A DNA stretch of 62,204 nucleotides from Clostridiales bacterium (GCA_021200955.1 JAJQFU010000056.1:1-62204); one strand, 5' to 3'. Positions 1-9,804 are shown, numbered from the stretch's first letter. The notes: generated by a model not told the origin, from the sequence alone. Numbers and translations are program-made.

Positions 1-398
1 CTTGAAAGCTTATCCGCCCGATAAACCAGCCCTCGGCAGCTTTTTTCCTCCGCTACGCCGCTGTTTCCGTGGTTTTCGATAACATCTTCAATCTTTTCTC
101 TTTCCGCCAGCGAAAAGCCGCAGACCTTTAAAATAGGCTCTGCAAGCTCTGCGCTTTTTTTGTGATGTTCCGCATTGGGCGAAGATCTGCCTATGTCATG
201 AAGAACCGCCGCCGCATAGACAAGCTCCTTATCTAATTCAACGTTTTCCTCATAAGCCAAAAGCATAGTTATTCTCGCCACGTTAATACAGTGTTCAAGC
301 CCGTGACGGCAGTAAATTCTCTCTCTTTCGATTATTTCAACCGTATCTATATATTGTCTGAATTTTTCTTTTTTAAGTATTCTGTTTACTCTTTCCAT
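1..398 (-). CDS. HD-domain phosphohydrolase, truncated by window edge
   Basis: Only the first ~132 residues are visible; the frame starts at the ATG complementary to 396-398 and is still open at position 1. The visible part carries the HD metal-site pattern: His in YCRHGLEHC (about residues 30-37), the HD dyad in VLHDIG (67-68), a His pair in NAEHHK (78-79) and a His in IENHGN (110). HD enzymes hydrolyse phosphomonoester or phosphodiester bonds of nucleotides; the substrate cannot be told from this piece. The start overlaps the folC stop by 13 bp, so the two are probably translationally coupled at the end of the folD-folC transcription unit. No signal peptide or membrane segment is seen. The family call is good; the specific function is unknown. 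Confidence 0.8.
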   Translation of the reverse strand, partial: MERVNRILKKEKFRQYIDTVEIIERERIYCRHGLEHCINVARITMLLAYEENVELDKELVYAAAVLHDIGRSSPNAEHHKKSAELAEPILKVCGFSLAEREKIEDVIENHGNSGVAEEKSCRGLVYRADKLS

Positions 399-1645
399 AT
401 TTTTATAATCTCTCCCATAAATGACAAGGAGCCGCAGGCAAGAACAACATCGTCACTTGCGGCGGTTTTTTTCGCAATTTCACAGGCTTCTTTAAAGTCC
501 GCCCTTTCGGCTTTTATATTCTCCTTAAGTGCCGCTTTTACTATCATGTCGGCGTTTAAGGCTCTTTCCGTTTTGGGTGTAACGGCTATAACATATTTCG
601 CAAGGGGCAAAAGCTCCCTTAATATGCCCTCATAGTCCTTATCCTTAAGTATTCCCATAATCAAAATAAGCTTTTTATCACCGAAAAGCCTTCTAACGCT
701 TTCCTTAAGGGCGGCTGCCCCCTGGGGGTTGTGTGCTCCGTCGCATATAAAAATCGGGTTTTGCGACACAACCTTCATTCTGCCCGGGTTTTCCGCCGAA
801 TACATTCCCTTTTGAATGCTTTCGAGGCTTATTTTTACGCCCAATTCCTTAAGAGCGTCTATAGCTTTTAGGGCTGTAGCGGCGTTTTTTCTCTGATATG
901 CTCCTAAAAGAGAAATTTTGATTTCCGTTCCGTCCTTAAGGGCAAAACTTTGTCCCCAAAGACCGTAATCTACAGGGGTTAAGTCCAAAGACTCGGCAGT
1001 TATAACAGGGGCTTTCTTTTCCTTTGCCTTTGCCGCTATTACCTCAAAAGCCTGTCCCTTTTCGGCTGTCACTACGGGTATGCCTTTCTTTATAATTCCG
1101 GCTTTCGCCTCGGCTATTTCGCCTATTGTCTTCCCCAAAAGGGCGGTGTGGTCTAAGCCTATTGAGGTTATAACCGTAAGTGTAGGCGAGGTTATATAGT
1201 TGGTTGCGTCAAGACTGCCGCCTAAGCCTGTTTCCGCTATAACAAAATCACAGTTTGCTTTTTTGAAGTAGTCAAAAGCTATTATTGTTTCAAGCTCGAA
1301 AAGAGTTGGAGAAAGTCTGTTTTCTTCGGCAGCTTTCAAAATCTCTTCCGCTTCTGTGAAATATTCATTCTCGGAAATTTCTTTTCCGTCAATTTTTATT
1401 TTATCAAAAAAGCTCATAACCGCCGGTGAAGAATAAGTGCCTGTTTTATAGCCGGCAGCAGTCAAAACCGAAGAAACAAAGGAAAGAACCGAGCCTTTGC
1501 CGTTTGTGCCTGCAATGTGAATTATTTTGAGCCCCTTTTCGGGGTTTCCGCAGGCGGCGGCAAGGTTTTTCACAGTGTCAAGTCCGTAAACAGAACCTTT
1601 TTTCCCTGTTTCTTTTAGTATATCAATAAGCTCTGATTTTGTCAT
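386..1645 (-). CDS. folC: Folylpolyglutamate synthase / dihydrofolate synthase
   Basis: Adds glutamate residues to tetrahydrofolates (and glutamate to dihydropteroate), which keeps folates in the cell. At 419 residues it has the usual length for FolC. The Mur-ligase-type P-loop is clear at residues 43-53 (HIAGTNGKGSV), followed by a YSSP segment and, in the C-terminal domain, DGAHNPQG near residue 298, the second hallmark of the family. It lies 5 bp downstream of the sensor-like gene and overlaps the HD gene. Together with folD two genes upstream on the same strand it makes a one-carbon/folate transcription unit. Whether it has both activities or only polyglutamylation cannot be read from the sequence. 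Confidence 0.95.
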   Translation of the reverse strand: MTKSELIDILKETGKKGSVYGLDTVKNLAAACGNPEKGLKIIHIAGTNGKGSVLSFVSSVLTAAGYKTGTYSSPAVMSFFDKIKIDGKEISENEYFTEAEEILKAAEENRLSPTLFELETIIAFDYFKKANCDFVIAETGLGGSLDATNYITSPTLTVITSIGLDHTALLGKTIGEIAEAKAGIIKKGIPVVTAEKGQAFEVIAAKAKEKKAPVITAESLDLTPVDYGLWGQSFALKDGTEIKISLLGAYQRKNAATALKAIDALKELGVKISLESIQKGMYSAENPGRMKVVSQNPIFICDGAHNPQGAAALKESVRRLFGDKKLILIMGILKDKDYEGILRELLPLAKYVIAVTPKTERALNADMIVKAALKENIKAERADFKEACEIAKKTAASDDVVLACGSLSFMGEIIKIWKE

Positions 1646-1650
1646 AAGGG

Positions 1651-3564
1651 TCAGTCCTTTTTAGTTGCGTCCGCAAAATAATATGTATTCTGAGCCGAGG
1701 GCTTAAACCTTTCATATTCCTTAACGCATTTCGAAATAAGAAGGTCAAAGCTGGGGGCAATATCGTCTGAAATAAACATTGCGGAGGTGCTTTGGGTGTG
1801 AAGTGTTTCGTCAGCCGCCTTTGAATAAAAGCCCAAATTAAGCTCCTTCATAATTTGGTCGCAGTGGAAAACAAGATTTTCCGCCGTAGAATAAACCCCC
1901 AAAGAGTCCGTTAAAATTCTGCCTATGGTGCATTCTATGTTTTCCCCGATTACGTTTGCCATAAACTTAAGAGCCTCTTCCCCTGCCCCTATGTTGTCGT
2001 CCTCAAGTGAATAAAAATTATGAAGCTTCACCATACTTATGCACATGCTTTCCCCTGTTTCCTTCACCTTCAAAAAATCCTCCTTAAGGTTCTGCATAAA
2101 TGTATATTTGTTGTAAACCCCCGTATAGCGGTCAAGCTCTGCGGCACGTCTCAGGGCTGTTTCAGTTCTTACGAAGCGGTCAACGTCCATAATACAGCCC
2201 AAAGCCGAAACAGGGCTTGAGTAACTATCGCAGGCAATGGAAAAGGTATATTCAAAATAGCGGTATTTTCCGTCAGCGGTTTTCTTTCTGAAAATAGACG
2301 GAGCGGTCTTTCTGCCCAGACGAATGTCCTTAAGCATATCGTTAAACCTTGCGGCGTCGTCGGGGTGAATGCCCAGTCTTTCAGGCGAAAAGCCTTTTGA
2401 GCCGTAAGGTATAAAGTCAATTCCGAAAATAGCCTTATAAATAGGACTTATTGTAAATTTCAGCGTAATTAAATCCCACTTTATAAAGACGATTTTTTTA
2501 TCCTCGAAAATTCCGGCATATTTTTTCATAAGAAAGAGAACGGCGGCTTCACCGTTCATCATACCCCTAATAACCTCGTTTACCGAGTTTTTAAGGGCTG
2601 AGAGGGCTTCAAACTCCGTCTCCGTCTCCAAAAGACTGTAGCTTTTATCACCGCACATCTTCTCGATTTCTTCCGAGGTTTCCCTTAAGGGGTCGGAAAT
2701 ACCCTTTTTAATCTTAAAAATAGTAAAAACGCCTATTAAAATCATAATAAGGCAAACTGCCGACGCAGTAAAATAAAATCTGTTAAAAACAGAAATAAGG
2801 CTTGAGCCTGAAAGAAGATAAAAAACGTTCCAGCTTGTGCCTAAATTTTCAAAATAAATTTCACTTCTGCTTATAAAGTATCCTTTAAAATCATCATTCT
2901 TTTCGGGGCTGTCAAGCTCTTCATATGTATATTCAGAGGGCTTTCCGTCCGTCAGTGTAAAAGCCTTTCCCTCTCCGTCGAAAAGAATAAAGCCGGAATC
3001 TCTGTTTAAAATAAGGTTTCCGTGGGTTTTGGAAAAGACCTCAAGGCTTATTTCGGACATAATATAGCCCTTAAGCACCTTGTTTTCGAATACGGGAACG
3101 TCTATTATAAAAACATTGTCTCCCTGATATTCTTTAACGTCAGACATAACAGCCCCTGTTTCAGCCCTGCTTAAAATTTCGTCCATATCGGGTATGTCCG
3201 CTGATGTTTGATCTGTGGAACAGACAGTGTTTTTGTTAATATCCAAAACAGAAACTCTGTTTATGCCGGAGCTTAAAACAGAACCCTGAACCAAAAGAGA
3301 GGCTGTTTCTTCCAGTGCAGACTGATCCCCTTCGATTGCTTCCGTTACACAGTCCAAATCCGCAACGCCCGAAAGAGTTTCGCCGTAAACAGTGAGATAG
3401 CTTGAAATATAATTTGCCGCCATATCTGAGCGTGAAGCGGATATTGTGGAATATTCTTTAATAAACGCCGACTTGCTTCGGCTTGCTGTAAATAACAGGG
3501 CGGCAAAAATTGCTGCCGTAATTATGAAATATATTATCGGATATAAAAGCTTTGGCTTTTTCAT
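1651..3564 (-). CDS. Membrane sensor protein: extracellular Cache-like region, PAS and degenerate GGDEF domain
   Basis: A 637-residue protein with an N-terminal membrane segment (about 8-26), an extracytoplasmic region of ~230 residues that looks like a dCache sensor, and a second membrane segment (about 263-283). A short HAMP-like linker, a PAS-like domain (about 350-465, with GIHPDDAARF typical of PAS_3) and a C-terminal region starting AELDRYTGVYNKYTF follow. That last part resembles the start of a GGDEF domain (normally D-x-LT-x-L-x-NR), but the signature loop reads LTDSLG where GGDEF/GGEEF is expected, so it is probably not an active diguanylate cyclase. It may bind a ligand or a partner. 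It sits between folD and folC with gaps of 27 and 5 bp, an odd place for a sensor; I infer co-transcription only. Confidence 0.75.
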   Translation of the reverse strand: MKKPKLLYPIIYFIITAAIFAALLFTASRSKSAFIKEYSTISASRSDMAANYISSYLTVYGETLSGVADLDCVTEAIEGDQSALEETASLLVQGSVLSSGINRVSVLDINKNTVCSTDQTSADIPDMDEILSRAETGAVMSDVKEYQGDNVFIIDVPVFENKVLKGYIMSEISLEVFSKTHGNLILNRDSGFILFDGEGKAFTLTDGKPSEYTYEELDSPEKNDDFKGYFISRSEIYFENLGTSWNVFYLLSGSSLISVFNRFYFTASAVCLIMILIGVFTIFKIKKGISDPLRETSEEIEKMCGDKSYSLLETETEFEALSALKNSVNEVIRGMMNGEAAVLFLMKKYAGIFEDKKIVFIKWDLITLKFTISPIYKAIFGIDFIPYGSKGFSPERLGIHPDDAARFNDMLKDIRLGRKTAPSIFRKKTADGKYRYFEYTFSIACDSYSSPVSALGCIMDVDRFVRTETALRRAAELDRYTGVYNKYTFMQNLKEDFLKVKETGESMCISMVKLHNFYSLEDDNIGAGEEALKFMANVIGENIECTIGRILTDSLGVYSTAENLVFHCDQIMKELNLGFYSKAADETLHTQSTSAMFISDDIAPSFDLLISKCVKEYERFKPSAQNTYYFADATKKD

Positions 3565-3591
3565 ATGGCAGCAACTCCTTTCACGTCACAC

Positions 3592-4443
3592 TTACATATT
3601 CGCAGCTTTAGCCGCTTCAAGGCAATTTTTCATAAGCATAGCTATTGTCATAGGCCCTACTCCGCCGGGAACGGGAGTTATGGCATATGCCTTAGGCTCA
3701 GCGGTTTCAAAGTCTACGTCTCCGCTGAGCTTCTTGTTTTCCCCTCTGTGAATACCTACGTCAATAACAACAGCGCCTTCTTTAATATAAGAGCCGTCTA
3801 TAAACTTAGGCTTTCCTATAGCAACAACCAAAATGTCGGCTCTCTTTGTAATGCTCTTAAGGTCTTTTGTTTTGGAATGGCAGATTGTAACCGTTCCGTT
3901 TTCTTTAAGAAGAAGCATAGCCATAGGCTTGCCCACAATGTTTGAACGGCCTATAACAACGCACTCCTTCCCCTCGATTTCTATGCCCGTTCTCTTAATA
4001 AGCTCGATTATTCCGGCAGGAGTACAGGGAACAAAGCCCTTTTCCCCTGTCATAAGAGCCCCTGCGCTTTGAACGTGAAAGCCGTCAACGTCCTTTTCGG
4101 GGCTGATTGCTGCAATAACCTTGCTTTCCGAAATGTGCTTAGGCAAGGGCAGCTGAACCAAAATGCCGTTTACGTTTGAGTCAATATTAAGCTCCTTTAT
4201 GAGCGCCAAAAGCTCTGTTTCGGTTATGTTTTCGTCCGGATTAAATGACTTTGAAATTATGCCCGTATATTCACAGGCTTTTTTCTTGTTGCCTACGTAT
4301 ACTGTTGAAGCAGGGTCGCTGCCAACCTGAATAACAGCCAAAGCCGGAGTTATGCCCCGTTCTTCCTTAAGTTCGGCGACCTCTGCCTTAACCTCGTCCT
4401 TTATGCTTTGGGAAATTGCCTTTCCGTCAATAATAATTGCCAT
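3592..4443 (-). CDS. folD: Methylenetetrahydrofolate dehydrogenase / methenyl-THF cyclohydrolase
   Basis: Interconverts 5,10-methylene-THF, 5,10-methenyl-THF and 10-formyl-THF, feeding purine and formyl-Met synthesis. It is 283 residues, the normal size. Family landmarks are visible: the [14 protein letters not shown] catalytic Tyr/Lys segment, QLPLPKHI, the PAGIIELI and [11 protein letters not shown] dinucleotide-binding region, and the near-C-terminal [15 protein letters not shown]. The start ATG (complement of 4441-4443) follows a GGGAGGT ribosome binding site. It is the first gene of the minus-strand unit that continues through the sensor-like gene into folC. Its promoter and a partial copy of the CTATAAAAG repeat lie upstream. 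Confidence 0.97.
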   Translation of the reverse strand: MAIIIDGKAISQSIKDEVKAEVAELKEERGITPALAVIQVGSDPASTVYVGNKKKACEYTGIISKSFNPDENITETELLALIKELNIDSNVNGILVQLPLPKHISESKVIAAISPEKDVDGFHVQSAGALMTGEKGFVPCTPAGIIELIKRTGIEIEGKECVVIGRSNIVGKPMAMLLLKENGTVTICHSKTKDLKSITKRADILVVAIGKPKFIDGSYIKEGAVVIDVGIHRGENKKLSGDVDFETAEPKAYAITPVPGGVGPMTIAMLMKNCLEAAKAANM

Positions 4444-4475
4444 TTATATTACCTCCCGATTGTTTGTCTTAAAAA

Positions 4476-4518
4476 TCAAGCTTGCTTATCTGATTGTCCA
4501 TTGAGAACGCTTTTACAG
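4476..4518 (-). repeat. Truncated copy (A) of the CTATAAAAG leader element
   Basis: Read on the minus strand this begins ACTGTAAAAGCGTTCTCAAT, then AATCAGATAAGCAAGCTTG, matching the first ~45 nt of the full element at 52799-52964. The right half is missing. It begins directly after the folD -10 box, so it would form the 5' end of the folD transcript. Confidence 0.65.
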
Positions 4519-4520
4519 TA

Positions 4521-4549
4521 ATTATACTATTTTTTTCGTGTACAATCAA
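4521..4549 (-). promoter_or_regulatory. Sigma-A promoter of folD operon
   Basis: Minus strand: TTGATT (4544-4549), 17 bp spacer, TATAAT (4521-4526). The predicted start is within the repeat copy just downstream, leaving a leader of about 70 nt before folD. Confidence 0.75.
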
Positions 4550-4587
4550 GTAAAAATGTAAAATATAAGCGGTCTGTTAATAAATCT

Positions 4588-4616
4588 TTGTAAAATACAG
4601 GGCTTTGTGTTATAAT
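4588..4616 (+). promoter_or_regulatory. Sigma-A-like promoter of pepT
   Basis: TTGTAA (4588-4593), 17 bp spacer, TATAAT (4611-4616), giving a ~35 nt leader before the pepT ATG. It is divergent from the folD promoter. Confidence 0.6.
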
Positions 4617-4657
4617 AGATTAAAACAAGAGCAAAAAAAGAAAGAAGGCAGCACATT

Positions 4658-5899
4658 ATGAACCTGAAAGAAGAATTAAAAAAAGTCTTTTTGGATTTAG
4701 TCCGCTTTGACACAGCTTCAGACCCCAAGTCGGAGACCTACCCCTCCTGTGAAAACCTCTCGGACTTTGCGGAATATTTATCTCTTAAGCTTGCAGAGCT
4801 TGACCTTAAAGACATAAAAATCGATAACTATTCATATCTGACGGCAACACTCCCCTCAAACACCGATAAAAAATGCAAAACAATAGGATTTTTGGCTCAC
4901 ACCGACACAAGCCCGGACTATTCGGGAAATATGATAAATCCTCAAATTTGGGAAAATTATGACGGCTCCGACATTAATTTAAAGGACGGTGTCAATATAA
5001 CAGCCGCCGAGTTTCCCTTTCTCAAAAATTATATTGGCAAGACCCTTATAACCGCCGACGGAACAACCCTTTTGGGGGCAGACGACAAGGCAGGCATAGC
5101 GGAAATCCTCTGCGCCGTCAAATATTTAAACGCCCACCCCGAAATTAAGCACGGCAAAATCCGCATAGCCTTTACTCCGGACGAGGAAATAGGCAAGGGA
5201 ACGGATTATTTCGACATAGAAGCCTTCGGCTGCGGCTTCGCCTATACGGCGGACGGAGGACCTTTAGGAGAGCTTTCCTATGAAAACTTCAATGCCGCTT
5301 CCGCCGAAATTGTTGTTAAGGGAAAAAACGTTCATCCCGGCAGTGCAAAGGGAATTATGAAAAACGCCCTTTTGGTCGCTAACGAGTTTGTTTCTCTTCT
5401 TCCCGATGAAACCCCCTCAAACACAGAGGACAGAGAAGGTTTTTATCACCTGACCGACCTCAGAGGAACTGTTTCAAGGGCTGAACTCAGCTTTATAATT
5501 CGTGATTTTGACAAAAATAATTTTGAAAAAAGAAAAGAAACAATGAAAAAAATCACAGATAAGCTTAATGAAAAATACGGAGAAGGCACTGTAGACTTAA
5601 CCTTGGAGGACAGCTATTACAATATGCTTGAAATTATAGAGAAACACCCCTATACGGTGGAGCTTGCCAAAAAGGCAATGGTTCTTTCGGGAGTAACTCC
5701 CGAGGTTATTCCCACAAGAGGAGGAACTGACGGCAGCCGCCTTTCCTTCGAGGGTCTGCCCTGCCCCAATCTTTTTACGGGAGGGCATAACTACCACGGA
5801 CCTTATGAGCTTATCTGCCTTGAAAGTATGGAGAAAGCCTGTGAAACTATAATCAATATTATAAAAATCGAAGGTGAAGAAAATGACGGGAAGCTGTGA
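4658..5899 (+). CDS. pepT: Peptidase T (tripeptide aminopeptidase, M20 family)
   Basis: A cytoplasmic zinc aminopeptidase that removes the N-terminal residue of tripeptides. It is 413 residues, the standard length. M20 metal-site segments are visible: FLAHTDTSPDYSG (first His and Asp ligand region, about residue 78), LGADDKAGIAE (bridging Asp, about 141) and FTPDEEIGKG (catalytic Glu pair, about 173), plus a late TRGGTDGS and GGHNYHGPYE (final His region). The ATG at 4658 follows GAAAGAAGG. The gene overlaps the next small ORF by 17 bp, indicating coupling. The assignment is firm because the PepT-specific C-terminal motif is present. Confidence 0.96.
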   Translation: MNLKEELKKVFLDLVRFDTASDPKSETYPSCENLSDFAEYLSLKLAELDLKDIKIDNYSYLTATLPSNTDKKCKTIGFLAHTDTSPDYSGNMINPQIWENYDGSDINLKDGVNITAAEFPFLKNYIGKTLITADGTTLLGADDKAGIAEILCAVKYLNAHPEIKHGKIRIAFTPDEEIGKGTDYFDIEAFGCGFAYTADGGPLGELSYENFNAASAEIVVKGKNVHPGSAKGIMKNALLVANEFVSLLPDETPSNTEDREGFYHLTDLRGTVSRAELSFIIRDFDKNNFEKRKETMKKITDKLNEKYGEGTVDLTLEDSYYNMLEIIEKHPYTVELAKKAMVLSGVTPEVIPTRGGTDGSRLSFEGLPCPNLFTGGHNYHGPYELICLESMEKACETIINIIKIEGEENDGKL

Positions 5900-6059
5900 A
5901 AACTGTCTCTACTACGACTATGACGACTATACCGACTCTTATGAATGCATTATGAATCTTGACGAGGACGAATATTACAGAATTTTAACCCAGAAAAGAA
6001 CTGTCTGCCCTTATTTTCGTTTCAATGATGAATATAAAATCGTAAACAAACAAATATAA
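5883..6059 (+). CDS. Small cysteine-containing protein, DUF6472-like
   Basis: 58 residues, acidic, rich in Tyr and Asp, with four cysteines: CENC near the N-terminus, then single Cys residues in YECIMN and TVCPYF. That pattern fits a small zinc- or metal-binding knuckle; small proteins of this look are common in Clostridia (DUF6472 from memory). I chose the ATG at 5883 because AAGGTGA (5871-5877) is placed 5 nt before it. A GTG at 5874 in frame would add three residues but overlaps that site. The start lies inside the pepT 3' end. Function unknown. Confidence 0.6.
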   Translation: MTGSCENCLYYDYDDYTDSYECIMNLDEDEYYRILTQKRTVCPYFRFNDEYKIVNKQI

Positions 6060-6190
6060 TGCCTGCAGCATTTATCAGTGACAAAAAATATTATAAATTT
6101 TATTTTTTCTTAATGCATTTTAAGATTAATTATGTTATAATTGTTTTATAATTAACATCAAAAAAATATAAACGGAGGTAAAACCCAAAT

Positions 6191-7549
6191 ATGAAAAAAA
6201 TAATTGTGTCAATAGCTCTTATTTGCGCTCTGCTTATTCCGCAGGTGTCGGTTTTGGCAGCAAGAACAGACTGCTCCGTCAGTCTCTCGGGCGCATACTA
6301 CAAAATGTCAAACGGCAAAACAGAAAACGAATATCCCGAGCTTATTTTAACAACCTCGGGCAATTCCTTAAGCGATATGGCTTTTCATTTGGTTTTGGAG
6401 GGAGCCCGGTGGGACTATAACAAAATGAGCCGTATCGACTCAAACATAAGCGTTACCGCTTCAGGCAAAAGCGATATTCAGCTCAAATTTACAAAAGACT
6501 TTTTCAAAACTCAAAACGAAGGCTCTGCTTCCACTTTCTCAATTCCCCTTTATGCAAACAGCTTTGAGGACGGATATATTTATCTTAATGTTACGGATAC
6601 TCCCACATATATGAGCGAAGCATCCTTCCTTTTCGCCTGCAACACTTCAGGAGCCTTTACGGCAAAGTATGATGAAAAAGCCGATATTTACAGATCCGGC
6701 GTTTCAACCCTTTCAGACATAACTATTAACGACACCGCCAACTTCGCGGCAGTTCCCGGCGAAACAACCTTTAATATTACGCTGGGTACAAACGCATATT
6801 CCTTTGAAACCCTTCCCGAAGTAGAGGGAACAGGCAAATATGAGGGCAAGGTTTCCGTCAGCAGAGACTCAGCTGCTTCTATAACCGTAGGCATTACCGA
6901 AGAAACGGAAACAGGCACAGGCTCTGTTATTATAAAGGGGCTTCAGGTTACGGCTACATCAACAAAAATAAGCTCCTCTCCCGATATTACCATAACCTCA
7001 AAGAGAAAGCTTAACGTAAAGACCAATGAAGGCGGAACCGTTTCACGTTCTGTTGATGCAAAAACAACCTTCTCATCAGGAAACTTTATTGAAGCCGCCG
7101 CAATAGCCAATGTTACATCTTCAGCCGCTTCAGAAGACGAGGAGGAAAACACAGCCCTTGACTACGGCGACAGCACAGTTCTTACCTTCACAGTAGGAGA
7201 CGATGCCTACATACTTAACGGCGAAAGAGTGGAAATTTCCTCTCCCTGCATAATCTCCGAGGGCAGAACAATGCTTCCCGTTAGAGCCCTTGCGGAAGCT
7301 ATAAGCGCCGACAGTATTTATTATGACGCTGAAACAAAAACAGCCCTTATAGTTAAGTTTGACACAAATGTTTCAATCGAGCAGAACGGTGATTATATGT
7401 ATGTAAACGGAGAACAATTTGAGGTTTCCTCACCGGCAATTAACTCAAACGGCAGTATGTATCTGCCTGTCAGAGACATCTGCGAAGCCTTCGGCTTAGA
7501 CAATATCTCCTTTGATGCTGAAACAAAAACAGTAACTATTGTATTCTGA
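6191..7549 (+). CDS. Secreted protein with C-terminal copper-amine-oxidase-like stalk domain
   Basis: 452 residues with a classic signal peptide (MKKIIVSIALICALLIP, cleavage likely after VLAA at about 24). The middle ~310 residues are beta-rich and Ser/Thr-rich without a domain I recognise; the alternating pattern would fit a cohesin- or Ig-like fold. The C-terminal ~110 residues hold two repeats of the stalk pattern, each ending in LPVR followed by a YDAETKT or FDAETKT turn, which is the copper amine oxidase N-terminal-like domain common on clostridial surface proteins. A GGAGG site at 6175 precedes the ATG. No sortase motif is seen, so retention is probably non-covalent. Role unknown. Confidence 0.7.
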   Translation: MKKIIVSIALICALLIPQVSVLAARTDCSVSLSGAYYKMSNGKTENEYPELILTTSGNSLSDMAFHLVLEGARWDYNKMSRIDSNISVTASGKSDIQLKFTKDFFKTQNEGSASTFSIPLYANSFEDGYIYLNVTDTPTYMSEASFLFACNTSGAFTAKYDEKADIYRSGVSTLSDITINDTANFAAVPGETTFNITLGTNAYSFETLPEVEGTGKYEGKVSVSRDSAASITVGITEETETGTGSVIIKGLQVTATSTKISSSPDITITSKRKLNVKTNEGGTVSRSVDAKTTFSSGNFIEAAAIANVTSSAASEDEEENTALDYGDSTVLTFTVGDDAYILNGERVEISSPCIISEGRTMLPVRALAEAISADSIYYDAETKTALIVKFDTNVSIEQNGDYMYVNGEQFEVSSPAINSNGSMYLPVRDICEAFGLDNISFDAETKTVTIVF

Positions 7550-7574
7550 AATCACTATTAAAACATAACTTTTT

Positions 7575-7596
7575 AAGCGGACGTTTCTGTCCGCTT
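7575..7596 (+). terminator. Hairpin terminator after the stalk-domain gene
   Basis: AAGCGGAC, 6 nt loop, GTCCGCTT: an uninterrupted 8 bp stem 25 bp after the stop. The U-tract directly after it is poor (ATCTTATG), so termination strength is uncertain. Confidence 0.55.
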
Positions 7597-7614
7597 ATCT
7601 TATGCAAATTTTTG

Positions 7615-7643
7615 TTGCTTTTAAACCGTTTAAGTGATAATAT
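7615..7643 (+). promoter_or_regulatory. Possible promoter for the membrane protein-gltX pair
   Basis: TTGCTT (7615-7620), 17 bp, TAATAT (7638-7643), ~30 nt upstream of the next ATG, which has an AAGGAGG site. Confidence 0.5.
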
Positions 7644-7678
7644 AGTTATAGAATAAAGAAACCATTAAGGAGGATAAA

Positions 7679-8212
7679 ATGAAGGATAAAAATACAAAAG
7701 AAAATAAAAAGCCGGGCAGGCGGCAAAGGGCAAGGGATCCTTTTAAAAAGTCGAGAATGAGATATTATGCACGCTTAAGCGCAAGCCTAGCGGCTGTTCT
7801 TGTAATTATAGCGGCGGGAATGTTTTTATATTTGCGTCACGAGTCTCAGGGCTACAGAAACGAATATACCGAAGAGCTTATAGCCTCTATGGAAAGCTCA
7901 AAGGATTTATGTCTTGAGGTTTTGGAAGAAATGGACGCAGAGCCGGAGACTATTGCCAACATAAACACGCAGTATGAAAACGCTATGCTTGAGGACGATA
8001 TTTTTCAGCAGTATTATCTCATTGACGGAATAATCGACTATTCTCTGACGAGCCTTTATTCACTTATAAACTCAAAACACCAGCAGGTGTCTTTAAACGG
8101 CGGTCAGTGGATAAACTATGATGACGAAATCGAAAAGCTTATTGAAGCCCAGACCGATATGAAAGCAATTAAAGAACAGCTTTCGAATATAGACTTAACA
8201 GAGTACTACTAA
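7679..8212 (+). CDS. Single-pass membrane protein of unknown function
   Basis: 177 residues. The first ~30 are strongly basic (many Lys/Arg) and presumably cytoplasmic, followed by one membrane helix (about 31-50, [20 protein letters not shown]). The remaining ~120 residues outside are acidic, predicted helical, with Glu/Leu/Ile spacing suggestive of a short coiled coil. No recognised domain. The start is supported by AAGGAGG 6 nt upstream. It lies 20 bp before gltX on the same strand and probably shares its transcript; no functional link is implied. Confidence 0.65.
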   Translation: MKDKNTKENKKPGRRQRARDPFKKSRMRYYARLSASLAAVLVIIAAGMFLYLRHESQGYRNEYTEELIASMESSKDLCLEVLEEMDAEPETIANINTQYENAMLEDDIFQQYYLIDGIIDYSLTSLYSLINSKHQQVSLNGGQWINYDDEIEKLIEAQTDMKAIKEQLSNIDLTEYY

Positions 8213-8232
8213 GAATAAGAGGAGAAATAACG

Positions 8233-9666
8233 ATGATCAGAACAAGATTTGCACCAAGCCCCACAGGCTATATGCACATAGGCAATCTGCGGACGGCTCT
8301 CTATGAATATTTTATAGCAAAGCACTCCGGCGGCAGCTTTATTTTAAGAATTGAGGATACCGATCAGGAGAGATATGTGGACGGAGCTGTTGACATAATT
8401 TATGACACACTTAAAGCCGCAGGCATTCACCACGACGAAGGTCCCGACATAGGCGGCGATTACGGTCCTTATATTCAGTCGCAGCGTAAAAACGATTATA
8501 TGAAATATGCCCTTGAGCTTGTGGAAAAGGGTGAGGCCTACTACTGCTTCTGTACCAAGGAGCGTTTGGAAAGTCTCCGCGCAGAAGGCGAAACAGGTGT
8601 AAAATATGACCGCCACTGCCTGTCTCTTTCAAAAGAGGAAATCAAGAAGAACCTGAAGGACGGCGTTCCCTTTGTTATCCGCCAAAAAATCAAGGAAGGC
8701 ACAACCACATTTCACGATGAGGTTTACGGCGATGTAACCGTTCCCAACTGTGATATGGAGGATCAGATTTTGATTAAGTCAGACGGTCTGCCTACCTATA
8801 ACTTCGCCAACGTTATAGACGACCACCTTATGAACATTACCCACGTAATCAGAGGAAACGAGTATCTTTCTTCAACCCCCAAATATAACCTTCTTTACGA
8901 GGCTTTCGGGTGGGAAATTCCCACATATATTCACGTTGCCCCTGTTATGAAGGACGCTCACAACAAGCTTTCAAAGAGAAACGGCGACGCCTCTTTCCAG
9001 GATCTTGTGGCTAAGGGCTATCTTCCTGCGGCAATCGTAAACTATATTACGCTTTTGGGCTGGGCGCCCTCCGAAAACCGAGAAATTTTCTCAATAGACG
9101 AGCTTATAGAGATTTTCGATGTAAAGGGTATTTCAAAGTCTCCGGCTATTTTCGACCCGGACAAGCTTAAATGGATGAACGGCGAATATATAAAGGCTAT
9201 GCCCTTTGACGAATATTATAAAATGGCTGAACCCGTTATAAAAGAAGCCGTTAAAACAGAGGGAATTGACCTCAAATTCGTGGCGCAAATCGTAAAAACA
9301 AGAATTTCAACGGTTTATGATATTCCTGCACTTATTGACTTTATTGACGCACTGCCCCCTTATGAAAAATCTCTTTATACTCATAAAAAGATGAAAACAA
9401 ATGAGGAAAATTCAATCGATTTCTTAAAGCTTATTTATGGCGTTTTGGAAAATGCCCCCGAGTGGGACAATGACTCCCTCTATGCCTTAATGGTCGAAAC
9501 AGCTAAAGCTAACGGACTTAAAAACGGTCAAATTCTCTGGCCCGTCCGTACAGCCCTTTCGGGCAAGCCTGCCACACCCTGCGGCGCAACGGAGCTTTGC
9601 GTTCTTTTGGGTAAGGAAGAGTCTCTGAGACGTATCCAAAAGGGCATTGAACTGCTTGAAAGCTGA
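8233..9666 (+). CDS. gltX: Glutamyl-tRNA synthetase
   Basis: Charges tRNA-Glu. This 477-residue class I synthetase shows the HIGH motif as HIGN in [18 protein letters not shown] (about residue 15) and the KMSKS motif as [11 protein letters not shown] (about residue 252). The EDTDQER segment after the first motif is GluRS-typical. A GAGGAG site precedes the ATG. A separate glutaminyl-tRNA synthetase occurs at 28987-30645, so this enzyme need not mischarge tRNA-Gln, although Clostridia often keep GatCAB as well; that cannot be checked here. Confidence 0.97.
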   Translation: MIRTRFAPSPTGYMHIGNLRTALYEYFIAKHSGGSFILRIEDTDQERYVDGAVDIIYDTLKAAGIHHDEGPDIGGDYGPYIQSQRKNDYMKYALELVEKGEAYYCFCTKERLESLRAEGETGVKYDRHCLSLSKEEIKKNLKDGVPFVIRQKIKEGTTTFHDEVYGDVTVPNCDMEDQILIKSDGLPTYNFANVIDDHLMNITHVIRGNEYLSSTPKYNLLYEAFGWEIPTYIHVAPVMKDAHNKLSKRNGDASFQDLVAKGYLPAAIVNYITLLGWAPSENREIFSIDELIEIFDVKGISKSPAIFDPDKLKWMNGEYIKAMPFDEYYKMAEPVIKEAVKTEGIDLKFVAQIVKTRISTVYDIPALIDFIDALPPYEKSLYTHKKMKTNEENSIDFLKLIYGVLENAPEWDNDSLYALMVETAKANGLKNGQILWPVRTALSGKPATPCGATELCVLLGKEESLRRIQKGIELLES

Positions 9667-9804
9667 CAACTTAATGCTTTTATTAGAATGATCTCTTATT
9701 AGCAGCTTCTTGACTTTTCCTGTTTTAGGCATTTCATTTGTTTGCTTTTTCTTTAAGCTGAAAATAATCTTTTCCACTTGACCAAGGTTAAGGAGGTTAT
9801 GCTT

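Noticed and set aside
9487-9777. Minus-strand 96-residue frame beside hicB, examined as a hicA toxin
   Set aside because: It lies mostly antisense to gltX, has no HicA-like GxSHxxF signature and no ribosome site; codon pattern is that of the opposite strand.
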